A DNA stretch of 64,000 bases from Geodermatophilus obscurus DSM 43160. GTDB lineage: Bacteria; Actinomycetota; Actinomycetes; Mycobacteriales; Geodermatophilaceae. The position numbers and the translations under genes are program-made. Shown here in pieces: positions 25,074 to 32,927 of this stretch (its first letter is position 1; each line of letters begins with the position of its first letter). The notes beneath the pieces were generated by a model, which ran no database searches, had not been told where the DNA came from, and was given only the letters and a program-made list of their open reading frames with translations. The DNA lies in assembly GCF_000025345.1 (NCBI RefSeq), contig NC_013757.1:1426001-1490000 (forward strand). The letters run 5' to 3'.

Positions 25074-25316
25074 CCCTGACGGGATAACGTCTCCGCCCTG
25101 CCGCCCAGGGTCTCGGTAGCCGCCGGAGTCCTCGACGACCGCGTATGGCGGGTCGTAGAACTGCTCGGTCTACGTCCGCGCGTGCAGGGCGCGAGCGATC
25201 TCCATGGCGCGGTCACTGACGCGCAGAACAGGAAACCCACGCGGGCGGCGGTGCGGACGAATCACCCTGCCCCGTCGCGCAAGGAGCCGGCGCTCCTCGT
25301 CCCAGGAGAGGCCCAT
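25074..25316 (-). pseudogene. Small hypothetical gene with internal stop, cut by element E
   Basis: From ATG 25316 the frame reads MGLSWDEERRLLARRGRVI, PVLRVSDRAMEIARAL and stops at 25170 (TAG). The same frame continues TEQFYDPPYAVVEDSGGYRDPG without interruption until it enters element E. Both halves look protein-like. I do not recognise the family. It appears to be a short gene damaged by a nonsense mutation and a lost 3' end. Confidence 0.45.
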
Positions 25317-25336
25317 GATCGCCAGGCAAGTAGTGA

Positions 25337-26332
25337 TCAGCGGTCCGGGAAGCCCGTGCCGACCATCACCCACAGCGCGTTGGCCTCAAGCGCGATCCGC
25401 ACGGGCGTGCGTCCGCGGATCTCGCCGTCGACGTCGAGCGCGAGGGGCGGGTCGGTCTCCAACCACACCTCGCGGGTCGTGAGGTACCGGGTGCGGGCCA
25501 GCGGCCGGCGGGGCCCGATGACCGTCTGGCGGACGGTCGCGAGGCTCAGCCGGAGCCGGTTGGCGTGGCCGAGCCGGTACACCACCAGCTGGCGGTCGTC
25601 GAGGCCGGTGTCGGAGGCGATCGCCCGGCCGGCGTGGTGGCCGCCGTTGGCGATGTTGAGCTGGTGGGTCGCGAGTTCGTGGACCTCGTCGCCGATGCGC
25701 AGGCGCGCGGTGAAGGGCCGGTGGCCGGGCAGCAGTGCGAGCGCGGTCAGCGGGTAGGCAGCGCGGCCGAGCACCCGCTTCAGCCGGTGCGGGACGTGCT
25801 CGGCGACCTGCACCGACAGCCCCAGGCTGGTCAGGTTGGCGAAGTGTTGCCCGGCCACGTGGCCGAGGTCGACGTCGGCGACCTTGCCGCCGGTGAGCAC
25901 GCGCAGGGCGGCGGGCAGGCGGAGCGGCAGGCCCAGGCTGCGGGCGAAGTTGTTGGTCGTGCCGAGCGGAACCACGCCGAGGCAGACGTCGCGGTGAGCG
26001 AGCTGGTGCGCGGCCTCGCTCAGCGTGCCGTCGCCGCCGCCCACCACCACCAGGTCCGCGCCGCTGTCGGCCGCGGCGGCGAGCGCCTCGGGCAGGCCCC
26101 GGGGGTCGGCGACCGGGCGCACGTCGACCAGCTCCATGGCGGCCTGCAGCCGCCGGTGCACCGTCGCGAAGTGACGGCGTCCCCGGCGGGACCGGACGTT
26201 GACGACCAGCGCGGTGCGGCGCCGGGCGCGGATGTCAGCGTCCAGCGCCGCCTTCGACCGCTGGTGCACAGGTCCCGTCACGACGATCTCCGTCCTCCCG
26301 GCGCAGATGGCTGCCCGGGCAGCCTGCACCAC
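25337..26332 (-). CDS. Diacylglycerol/lipid kinase family protein
   Basis: Encodes 331 residues. The DAGK catalytic domain is recognised by ALVVNVRSRRGRRH, the nucleotide motif LVVVGGGDGTLSEAAHQL, and LGVVPLGTTNNFARSLGLP. The C-terminal beta-sandwich contains NIANGGHHAGRAI and LDVDGEIRGRTPV. These are all hallmarks of YegS/DgkB-like lipid kinases, which phosphorylate diacylglycerol or related lipids at the membrane. Start 26332 is the longest; internal starts about 30 residues later are possible. It is one of the few full-length conventional genes in the mosaic region. Confidence 0.88.
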   Translation of the reverse strand: MVQAARAAICAGRTEIVVTGPVHQRSKAALDADIRARRRTALVVNVRSRRGRRHFATVHRRLQAAMELVDVRPVADPRGLPEALAAAADSGADLVVVGGGDGTLSEAAHQLAHRDVCLGVVPLGTTNNFARSLGLPLRLPAALRVLTGGKVADVDLGHVAGQHFANLTSLGLSVQVAEHVPHRLKRVLGRAAYPLTALALLPGHRPFTARLRIGDEVHELATHQLNIANGGHHAGRAIASDTGLDDRQLVVYRLGHANRLRLSLATVRQTVIGPRRPLARTRYLTTREVWLETDPPLALDVDGEIRGRTPVRIALEANALWVMVGTGFPDR

Positions 26333-26845
26333 GACCTGACCGCCGGTCGGAGGGGGCTGCCGAGCGTGACCCGTGACCTGGCGGACGGGCTACCGAAGGA
26401 CCTCACTCGGCAAGAGGCTGTACGGGTTGCAACTCATAGGGGACGTGGCGAGCACAAGTCGCTCCTTTGAGTTCCAAGGCAATACCAGATGATCAGCGTT
26501 CGCTGGAATTGAGTCGGGCGTCTACGAGGAGCTCGAGCCGGCTGTCGTCCACCACGTTGGTGTCGAGATTGGCGGCTCACGACCTTCGCTGCCCATGACC
26601 CAGGCTCCTGACGACGCCCGCAAGAGGATCGCCTTACCGAGCGCGGGACATCTCGGTCGTCAGTGAGCCCTGGATGTAGGTCATCACCTGTTGCGCGGCC
26701 GGATCGCCCAACCCTGACGCGAGATCGGCTGGGTCGTCATCGAAGCGCTCTTGGAACCCGCCGCAGTTCGCCCTGGACATCAGGCACTCAAGCCACCCAC
26801 TCGCCGACAGCTCCTCGCCCCACCGAAGCGAGGGAGACAAGGTCC
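26333..26845. other. Sparse intergenic region
   Basis: About 510 bp with less GC-biased sequence than the neighbours. A 68-codon frame on the minus strand (26634-26840, TTG start) ends AAQQVMTYIQGSLTTEMSRA and has protein-like composition but no family or ribosome-binding site. I do not call it as a gene. Nothing else is supported. Confidence 0.35.
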
Positions 26846-26867
26846 CTTGACAGATCTTTTTGTCAAG
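26846..26867. promoter_or_regulatory. Operator-like inverted repeat before the ArsR-type gene
   Basis: A perfect 7-bp inverted repeat, CTTGACA-n8-TGTCAAG, is centred 25 bp upstream of ATG 26882. The left arm contains a consensus -35 hexamer TTGACA. A regulator binding here would block transcription, so autoregulation by the adjacent ArsR-type protein is likely. Confidence 0.62.
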
Positions 26868-26881
26868 AGCACGGTGGCGTC

Positions 26882-27460
26882 ATGCGCGATGTCGAGGTCA
26901 TCGAGAGCGCGGAGGCAGCCGCCGCCGCGCTTGATCCGGTCCGGGCCCGGCTGCTCGGCGAGCTGGCTGTCCCGTCCTCCGCCGCCGGGCTCGCGGCCCG
27001 GGTCGGCATCGCCCGCCAGAAGGTCAACTACCACCTCAAGGCGCTCGAGGCGCACGGCCTGGCGGTGCTTTCCGAGGAGCGCCGGCACGGGGGCATCACC
27101 GAGCGGGTGCTGCAGGCGTCGGCGGCGTCCTACGTCGTGTCGCCGGCGGCCGTCAGCGCTTCCGCGGCCGACCCGGACGCCAACGCCGACCACCTGTCGG
27201 CGGGCTACCTCGTCGCGCTGGCCGGTCGGCTGGTGCGCGAGGTCGGCGCCCTGGCGCGCCGAGCCGGAACGTCCGGCAAGCGCCTGCCGACGCTGACCAT
27301 CGACACCCGGATCGGCTTCCGGTCGGCCGCCGACCGCGCTGCCTTCGCCGACGACCTCACTGCCGCGGTGCTCGACCTGGCCGCTCGCTACCACCACGAC
27401 GACGGGCGCCCGCATCGGCTCGTCGTCGCGGCCCACCCCCTTCCTGAGGAGATCGCATGA
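26882..27460 (+). CDS. ArsR-type winged-helix transcriptional regulator
   Basis: Encodes 192 residues from ATG 26882. The winged-helix domain occupies about residues 10-75: AALDPVRARLLGELAVPSSA, ARVGIARQKVNYHLKALEAHGL and the wing VLSEERRHGGITERVL. The C-terminal part is helical and not a known sensor. The stop overlaps the SRPBCC start by 4 bp, so the two are co-translated. ArsR-type regulators paired with SRPBCC proteins are common in actinobacteria. The inverted repeat upstream suggests self-repression. Confidence 0.87.
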   Translation: MRDVEVIESAEAAAAALDPVRARLLGELAVPSSAAGLAARVGIARQKVNYHLKALEAHGLAVLSEERRHGGITERVLQASAASYVVSPAAVSASAADPDANADHLSAGYLVALAGRLVREVGALARRAGTSGKRLPTLTIDTRIGFRSAADRAAFADDLTAAVLDLAARYHHDDGRPHRLVVAAHPLPEEIA

Positions 27461-28248
27461 GCACGACCCCGAACGTCCCGTACCGCCTGGAGTTCAGCGT
27501 CGAGGTTCCGGGCACCCCGGAGCAGGTCTGGCAGGCCATCGCCACCGCCAAGGGCATGAGCGCCTGGTTCCTGCCGACCGAGATGGAGGAGCGCGAGGGC
27601 GGCTCCCTGCACTTCAGCATGGGCCCGGAGATGGGCTCGGACGGCCAGGTCACGGGCTGGGACTCGCCGCGCCGCATCGCGTACGAGGAGGACTGGGCCG
27701 CCCTCATGGGCAGGGACCCGGACGCCCTCAGCCCGCTGACGTCGGAGTTCCTCGTCGAGGCGACCTCCGGCGGCACCTGTGTCGTGCGCGTCACCTCCAG
27801 CGGCTTCGGCACCGGTGCCCAGTGGGAGCAGGAGTGGTGGGCCGACATGGGCACCCAGTGGCGGCCGTTCTTCGACAACCTGCGCCTCTACCTGGCGCAC
27901 TTCCCCGGCCAGGAGGCCACGCAGCTCGAGGTCACCGCCTCCCACCCCGGCGACCCCGAGGCGCTCTGGTCGACCCTGCGCGATGCGCTCGGGCTGGGCG
28001 AGGAGGGCGCACCCGTCGAGGTGCGCGGCGCCACCGGCACCGTCGAGCGCGTCGGGGAGCAGCAGGCGCTGGTCCGGCTCACCGCACCGGTGCCCGGGAT
28101 GCTCAACGCCTTCACCTACGGCTACGGCGACGGCACGGCGACGGCGGGCGTGCGGGCATACCTGTTCTCCACCGGCGCGGCGGACTACGTGCGGCGCGAG
28201 GAGCCGGCCTGGCGGGCCTGGTTGCGGGGGCTCTCCGTCCCGGCCTGA
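27457..28248 (+). CDS. SRPBCC (AHSA1/START-like) domain protein
   Basis: Encodes 263 residues. The first half is an AHSA1-type SRPBCC domain: YRLEFSVEVPGTPEQVWQAI, AWFLPTEMEEREGGSLHFSMG, TGWDSPRRIAYEEDW and WWADMGTQWRPFFDNLRLYL. The second half may form another SRPBCC-like module (ASHPGDPEALWSTLRDALGL). These helix-grip folds bind hydrophobic ligands. It is translationally coupled to the ArsR-type regulator, which probably controls it. A GAACCGGCTCCGC sequence 13 bp after its stop resembles the left end of the dispersed element. Confidence 0.87.
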   Translation: MSTTPNVPYRLEFSVEVPGTPEQVWQAIATAKGMSAWFLPTEMEEREGGSLHFSMGPEMGSDGQVTGWDSPRRIAYEEDWAALMGRDPDALSPLTSEFLVEATSGGTCVVRVTSSGFGTGAQWEQEWWADMGTQWRPFFDNLRLYLAHFPGQEATQLEVTASHPGDPEALWSTLRDALGLGEEGAPVEVRGATGTVERVGEQQALVRLTAPVPGMLNAFTYGYGDGTATAGVRAYLFSTGAADYVRREEPAWRAWLRGLSVPA

Positions 28249-28260
28249 CCTTCATCGCGG

Positions 28261-28277
28261 GAACCGGCTCCGCAGCC
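28261..28277 (+). repeat. Possible left half of a 75-bp element
   Basis: GAACCGGCTCCGCAGCC follows the SRPBCC stop by 12 bp and matches the element left-end consensus except at two positions. No right core follows at the expected distance. CCGGCTCCGCAGCC recurs at about 28349. Confidence 0.35.
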
Positions 28278-28474
28278 CATGACCGCGGACGCCGGCGAGG
28301 GGGCCTCTGGCTGCGGAGGCTCGCGTGGACCGCGGGACGTCGCGCATCCCGGCTCCGCAGCCGAACGCACCGGCGGTCAGCTGGTCGACCCGACCGGTGG
28401 ACCGCCGCGGTCAGGACCCGTCACGTGCCAGTCAGCACGCGCTGTACGCCAGTGACCCGATGAGGGAGGACGAC

Positions 28475-28926
28475 ATGAACAGCACGAACGACACCGCGGT
28501 CGTCGCGGGCCGGGCGTCGGGCCAGACCACCCGCCCCCACAGACTCCGCAGGCTCGTCGGCACCGGCGTCATCGCCACGCTCGGGGCGACGGCGGCCACC
28601 ACCCTCGCCGCTGCGCTTGCTCAGGCAGGCGGTGTCGACTTCGAGGTCTCCAATGATGGCCGGCCGATCCCGTTGGCTGGGTTCGCCGTGATGACCGGCT
28701 TCTTCCCGGTCGTGGGCATCGTCATCGTCGCCGCCCTTCGTCGGTGGAGCGCTCGCCCGTCCCGGCGATTCACGCAGACGGCCTGGTCGCTAACCGCGAT
28801 CTCGTTCGTTCCGCCCTCGACGCGACAGACCCCGCCACCACCACCGCCCTCCTCGGCCTACACCTGGTCGCCGCGACGGTGGTGATCCCTACCCTGGCGC
28901 GGAGCGTCCGCACTCGAACCGATTGA
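28475..28926 (+). pseudogene. Frameshifted DUF6069-like membrane protein
   Basis: ATG 28475 has a good ribosome-binding site (GAGGGAGGA). The frame gives VGTGVIATLGATAATTLAAAL, IPLAGFAVMTGFFPVVGIVIV and TAWSLTAISFVP (four-helix membrane protein style), then turns into poly-Pro. From about 28810 another frame continues SALDATDPATTTALLGLHLVAA and stops at 28926. This is the expected last helix of DUF6069-like proteins. One base shift is needed. Element F begins 2 bp after this stop. Confidence 0.7.
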
Positions 28927-28927
28927 C

Positions 28928-29002
28928 GAACCGACTACGGCGACGTCCGCGTACTTCGTGTGACCGCGGCGTCGGCGTCCGGTAGGGGATCCCCTGCGGG
29001 GC
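28928..29002 (+). repeat. 75-bp dispersed element, copy F
   Basis: 75 bp. Left end GAACCGACTACGGCGACG; the right dyad GTCCGGTAGGGGATCCCC plus TGCGGGGC ends at 29002. It starts 1 base after the stop codon of the DUF6069-like gene. Confidence 0.9.
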
Positions 29003-29102
29003 GGGGTCGGCGGCCAGTTGGGACTGCCTAAATCGTGCCGCTTGAGGTGGCAGCGGACCAACGCAGTCGAGTCCGCGCCTGACGACACGAGAAGGTGAGC
29101 GC

Positions 29103-29352
29103 ATGACCGACTCACCCCGGCAGGGCGACCGTGCCGGGTCGCTGCGGCTGGCCATCGTCGTGGGCGCCGACGAGGAGGCCTGCACCATCGTCGAGCAGAA
29201 CCAGCGGACCACGGTGCCCTACGCCCCGTCTTCCCCAGGCCGCGCGCGGGGCGGGTGGTCCCCGGCCACCCGGTGGCCCTCGCGGCCACGCCGGCGGCGG
29301 CGAGGTCGTGGTCTGGCGGTGGTTCGACGCCGTCGTTGTCGAGGACCCCTGA
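29103..29352 (+). pseudogene. Small doubly frameshifted gene remnant
   Basis: ATG 29103 (after GAGAAGGTGAGC) reads LRLAIVVGADEEACTIVEQN. A second frame supplies VVPGHPVALAATPAA and a third EVVVWRWFDAVVVEDP, ending at 29352. Joined, these make a plausible 80-residue protein, but two frameshifts are needed. The family is not recognised. It lies between element F and the nucleotidyltransferase gene. Confidence 0.45.
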
Positions 29353-29440
29353 CCGCAGGTGCAACCCGTCCCGGTCACCGATCCCCATCCGGCGCCGCGT
29401 TGGCGGCTGGGTGGTACCTCGGGTCGGTGAGGATGACCCG

Positions 29441-30268
29441 GTGCTCGGTAAACAGCGTCTCGTGGACCTGGCCGACCGCGTGGTCGAGGTATCCGGCGTG
29501 GTCGGCGTGGTGCTCGGCGGCAGTCGCGCTCGTGGCGAGCACACCGGGGACTCCGACGTCGACCTGGGCCTGTACTACCGCCGGCCCCTGGACGTCGACG
29601 CGCTGGGTGCGCTGGCGCGGGAACTCGCCGGCCCCGGTGCGCAGGTGACTGAGCCCGGGGCGTGGGGGCCGTGGGTCGACGGCGGAGCCTGGCTGCGGAT
29701 CGACGGCACGGCGGTGGACTGGATCTACCGGGACGTGGACCGGGTGCGCTCGTGCTGGGCCGCGGCCCAGCACGGCGAGTTCACCTTCCACACCCAGGTC
29801 GGCCACCCACTGGGCGTGCCGGACTTCGCCTACGCCGGAGAACTCGCACTCGCCCGAGTGTTGGCCGATCCCACCGGGGAGCTGGCCGCCCTGCGACAGC
29901 AGATGGCCACCTATCCGGTCACGCTCGGCCGAGCCCTGGTCGCGGGGTTGTGGGAGGCCGGCTTCACCCTGGACATCGCGCGCAAGGCGGTGTCACGGGC
30001 GGATACCGCCTACGTGGCCGGCTGCGTGTTCCGTGCGGTGCTGCTGTGCGCGCACGCCCTGCACGGATGGGCCGGGCGGTGGCTGGTCAACGAGAAGGGC
30101 GCGATCGCCTCGGCCGGGCGCCTACCCGCGGCACCACCGGGCTTCACCGTCCGAGCCCACGGCGTCCTGGCCCGTCTCGGGGACCGACCCGACCAGCTGC
30201 AGGCAGCGATTACCGCCGCTCAGGCGCTGCTCGACGACGTCCGCGCCACCTGCGAACCACCCCAGTAG
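29441..30268 (+). CDS. Nucleotidyltransferase-domain protein
   Basis: About 275 residues from GTG 29441; an upstream start at 29255 would overlap the preceding remnant. The polymerase-beta-like core is clear: GVVLGGSRARGEHTGDSDVD, with the GGS motif and the metal-binding Asp-x-Asp. A further acidic residue is expected in RIDGTAVDWIYRDVD. The remainder is helical (SWAAAQ..., LGRALVAGLWEAGFTLDIA, FRAVLLCAHALHGWAGRW) and resembles the substrate domain of aminoglycoside-type or orphan nucleotidyltransferases. Substrate unknown. It is followed directly by the second VOC module. Confidence 0.84.
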   Translation: MLGKQRLVDLADRVVEVSGVVGVVLGGSRARGEHTGDSDVDLGLYYRRPLDVDALGALARELAGPGAQVTEPGAWGPWVDGGAWLRIDGTAVDWIYRDVDRVRSCWAAAQHGEFTFHTQVGHPLGVPDFAYAGELALARVLADPTGELAALRQQMATYPVTLGRALVAGLWEAGFTLDIARKAVSRADTAYVAGCVFRAVLLCAHALHGWAGRWLVNEKGAIASAGRLPAAPPGFTVRAHGVLARLGDRPDQLQAAITAAQALLDDVRATCEPPQ

Positions 30269-30270
30269 CC

Positions 30271-30876
30271 GATGGGCGTACGGCACACGATCCCTTGGGT
30301 CGTCAACCGATCTCGGCCGTCGCTGCTGCCGGTGGCGAAACAGACCCTCGCGCGGAGATCTGCTGCACCGCCCAGCCGTTGCCGTCCGGGTCGCGGAAGA
30401 ACACGAACCCGACGTTGTCGAGTGCCGTCCCGCCCTGACGCAGCGCATTCTCGTCGCTGCCCAACGCCTGGATCTCGCTGACCTCGACTCCGCGCTCGAC
30501 GAGCTGCGCGTGTGCCTCAGCGATGTGCGGGACGACCAGTTGGAGGCCCTGGAGGGAGCCTGGAGGCATGTGCGGAACGACGCCCTCGCCGATCACGACC
30601 GAGCAGCCGGAGCCCGGCGGCGTCAGCTGGACGAGCCGGTTGCCCGGGCCTGGAGGGCTGATGTCGTGGTCGACGTTGAAGCCCAGCTTGTCGGCGTAGA
30701 AGGCCTTGGCTCGGTCGACGTCGGCCACCGGCACGACCACGACCTCCAACGTCCAGTTCATGCGCAACTCCTCGATCCGCTCCTCGGCAGTAGTCCTGCC
30801 AGCACAGACCTGTCGCCGTACGAGAACTCATCGGTGCGCTCGTCATCCACCTCAGTGCCGTCCGCAAGACGAACGG
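30271..30876. repeat. Direct repeat, copy 2 (VOC module)
   Basis: Second copy of the block at 20471-21076, same length, about 98% identical. Left flank: the nucleotidyltransferase stop two bases earlier. Right flank: sequence diverges six bases into element B. The module thus begins and ends at element-like sequences in both places. Confidence 0.92.
30303..30761 (-). CDS. VOC (glyoxalase-fold) family protein, copy 2
   Basis: Encodes 152 residues from ATG 30761, with GAGGAG upstream. It is the near-identical duplicate of 20503-20961 (few residue changes: HDI for HDV, VVPHI for VVPDI). Both copies keep the full reading frame, the ribosome-binding site and the fold, so both may be functional. 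No metal-dependent reaction can be assigned. Its flanks are described under the direct repeat. Confidence 0.88.
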   Translation of the reverse strand: MNWTLEVVVVPVADVDRAKAFYADKLGFNVDHDISPPGPGNRLVQLTPPGSGCSVVIGEGVVPHMPPGSLQGLQLVVPHIAEAHAQLVERGVEVSEIQALGSDENALRQGGTALDNVGFVFFRDPDGNGWAVQQISARGSVSPPAAATAEIG

Positions 30877-30944
30877 TCAGCGGCGACGTCCTCGGCGACC
30901 TGGCCGTCGAAGGCACCCGTCCCGCAGGGGATCCCTGTCCGGCC
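30871..30944 (+). repeat. 75-bp dispersed element, copy B
   Basis: 74 bp. It starts GAACGGTCAGCGGCGACG; the core GTCCCGCAGGGGATCCC begins at 30919. The six bases GAACGG are shared with copy A through the VOC duplication, after which A and B are different subfamily members. Confidence 0.88.
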
Positions 30945-31091
30945 TGACGGAGCGGCTCGATACGGGACTGGCCCGGTTGGAGGGCATCGACTGGTTCGGC
31001 CAAGTCGGCTGACCACGCCGTCACGCGCAACTGCCTTGACACGATGCGAGGGCCGTGCCTGGCTGGCGGCATATCCGACGAGGGGGCGGGC

Positions 31092-31499
31092 ATGCACGAG
31101 ACGATCGCCCGCCTGCGCGACGCCGTGAACGCCCACAACGTGGACGCTATGGTCGAGTTGATCGCGCCCGAGTACCGCAGCGAACAACCCGCGCATCCCA
31201 ACCGGGGCTTCGGCGGCAAGGATCAGGTGCGCAAGAACTGGAGCACCCTGTTCGCCGGAGTCCCGGACCTCAGGGTCGACGTGCGCGCCTATCTGGACGA
31301 TGGGACGACGTCCTGCTCGGAGTGGGAGTTCCTCGGCCATCACGCCGACGGGTCGGACTTCAACGAGCGGGGGGTCGTCATCTTCGGCCTTCGCGACGAC
31401 GGCCTGATCACCTGGGGACGGCTGTACATGGAGATCGTCGAGCAGGGCGGTGCGGACATCGACGAGACGATGCGCCAGACCGCGAGAGTGCCGGACTGA
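31092..31499 (+). CDS. SnoaL/NTF2-like domain protein
   Basis: Encodes 135 residues from ATG 31092 (MHETIARLRDAVNAHNVDAM) with a G-rich ribosome-binding site. The cone-shaped NTF2 fold is indicated by VELIAPEYRSEQPA, FGGKDQVRKNWSTLFAGVPDL, and the beta-strands TSCSEWEFLGHHADGS and GLITWGRLYMEIVEQGG. Members include polyketide cyclases and many uncharacterised proteins. Asp/His residues are in typical pocket positions but no reaction can be given. It is a short stand-alone gene between elements B and G. Confidence 0.86.
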   Translation: MHETIARLRDAVNAHNVDAMVELIAPEYRSEQPAHPNRGFGGKDQVRKNWSTLFAGVPDLRVDVRAYLDDGTTSCSEWEFLGHHADGSDFNERGVVIFGLRDDGLITWGRLYMEIVEQGGADIDETMRQTARVPD

Positions 31500-31512
31500 C
31501 CGCGCTGCAGGC

Positions 31513-31790
31513 TCAGAGCCAGGCGGCGAATGAGGGCACCTGTCCGGAGAGGCCCGAGGCGTCGCCACGGGTCAGCCAGGCGACGATGGCCGACACCGCC
31601 CCCTCGAGCTTCGTACTTCCGGATCCCCAGGTCCGGTCGGTGTCGGTCGCGACGAGCGTGACGTCGGTTGCCTCGAGGCGTTCAGTGCAGGTGGCAACGC
31701 CGTCGTCGACGAGCCCGGCCTAGAGGTCGGGCGGCAGGCCGGCAATCATGAGTCCGGCGCGCAGATCGACGCCGTGAATTTGCTGTCCGA
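31513..31790 (-). pseudogene. C-terminal fragment of a mycothiol-dependent (MDMPI-like) protein
   Basis: The minus-strand frame reads QQIHGVDLRAGLMIAGLPPDL, an in-frame TAG at 31720-31722, then AGLVDDGVATCTERLEATDV and AVSAIVAWLTRGDASGLSG before stopping at 31513. This resembles the C-terminal domain of maleylpyruvate isomerase-like/DinB-fold proteins. The N-terminal half is missing, and homology ends at the left edge of element G (31796). The internal stop probably replaced a Trp codon. Confidence 0.68.
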
Positions 31791-31804
31791 ATGGGGAACC
31801 CTTA

Positions 31805-32713
31805 GAAGACGTTTCGAAAGTAGGTCGTCGGGCTCTGGTCGCCGGCGACGAGGCGGCGCAGGCTGCCGGGCATGTCGTCGTCGGTGTCTTCCCCGCCGCC
31901 GCGGCTGATCAGTGACGAGCTGTGGGCGCTGGTCGAGCCGCTGATCCCGCCTCCGCCGCCGGCGGTGCATGGCCGCACCGGGCGGCCCCGCACCGGTGAT
32001 CGGGACGTGCTCGAAGGCATCGCCTTCGTGCTGTCCACCGGCATCGGCTGGACCAAGCTGCCCACCGAGCTGGGCTACGGCTCGGGTGTGACGTGCTGGC
32101 GGCGGATGCGCGAGTGGGCCGAGGCCGGGCTCTTCGACCAGCTGCACCGGGCGGTGCTGGACCGGCTCGGCGAACAAGGGCAGCTGGACTGGTCCCGGGC
32201 CAGCCTGGACTCGGTCAGCGTCCGGGCGAAAAGGGGGGTGAGCTGACCGGGCCGAACCCCACCGACCGCGGCAAGGCCGGCAGCAAGTATCACCTGCTCG
32301 TCGACGCCGGCGGGCTGCCGCTCAACGTGCTCGTCTCGGGCGCGAACCGACACGACAGCATGCTGGTCGAGCCGATCCTGGACTCGATGCCGGCGATCCG
32401 CCGTGGCGGCCGCGGTCACCCGCGCCGGCGGCCGGTCAAGCTGCACGGCGACAAGGGCTACGACGTTCCGCGGGTGCGCCGCTACCTACGCCGCCGCGGG
32501 ATCACCGCCCGGATCGCCCGCATCGGCCGGGACTCCAGCGCCCGACTGGGCCGGCACCGCTGGGTCGTGGAGCGCACTCTCGGCTGGCTGCTGTCCTACA
32601 AACGCCTCGCGCTGCGCTACGACCGCACCGCCACAACGATCACCGCGCTGGCCCGACTGGCCGTCACCCTGATCTGTGCCCGCCGCCTAACGACGAACTA
32701 TTGAAACGTCTTC
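31805..32713 (+). mobile_element. IS5-family insertion sequence (IS427-like)
   Basis: A 909-bp element with terminal inverted repeats beginning GAAGACGTTTC at both ends and flanked by a TTA direct repeat (31802-31804 and 32714-32716). The three-base TNA-type duplication and two overlapping transposase frames are typical of the IS427 group of IS5. It carries only the transposase. It is inserted in element G and appears intact. Confidence 0.92.
31872..32704 (+). CDS. IS5-family transposase, made by -1 frameshift
   Basis: The first frame (31872-32246) encodes the N-terminal part: SDELWALVEPLIPPPPPAVH, GIAFVLSTGIGWTKLPTELG, and LDSVSVRAK with the first catalytic Asp. The second frame continues from about 32230: GGELTGPNPTDRGKAGSKYH, SGANRHDSMLVEPIL (second Asp), and RHRWVVERTLGWLLSYKRLA (catalytic Glu). 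The change of frame occurs at an A4G6 run (GCGAAAAGGGGGG), a credible programmed -1 slip site used by IS427-type elements. The complete DDE transposase would be about 277 residues. Confidence 0.88.
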
Positions 32714-32927
32714 TTAGCGGCGACGTTCGAGCGGTCCCTGTGGTCCCGCGCCGGTGTCCCTCAGGGGATCCCTGTGCGGTGATGGCGGACTGAGGCATCT
32801 GACCTGTCTCGGGAGGGGGCTTCACGACACCTGGGACACCGAACTGCTGCGGCGCGCAACCGTCCGGTGTGCAGGACCAGCAGCGCTGAGTCGCGCGTAC
32901 GCCGGGTGATGGGTGTATGGCTGATGC

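Larger units (their letters stand above)
31796..32781 (+). repeat. 75-bp dispersed element, copy G, split by an IS
   Basis: The left end GAACCCTTA (31796-31804) is separated from the rest (GCGGCGACGTTCGAG... from 32717) by the 909-bp IS. The core GTCCCTCAGGGGATCCC starts at 32756. With the IS and one copy of TTA removed, the element is 74 bp, the standard length. This shows the element existed before the IS arrived. Confidence 0.9.

Noticed and set aside
26634-26840. 68-codon frame with TTG start
   Set aside because: No ribosome-binding site or family; kept only as a note in the intergenic entry.
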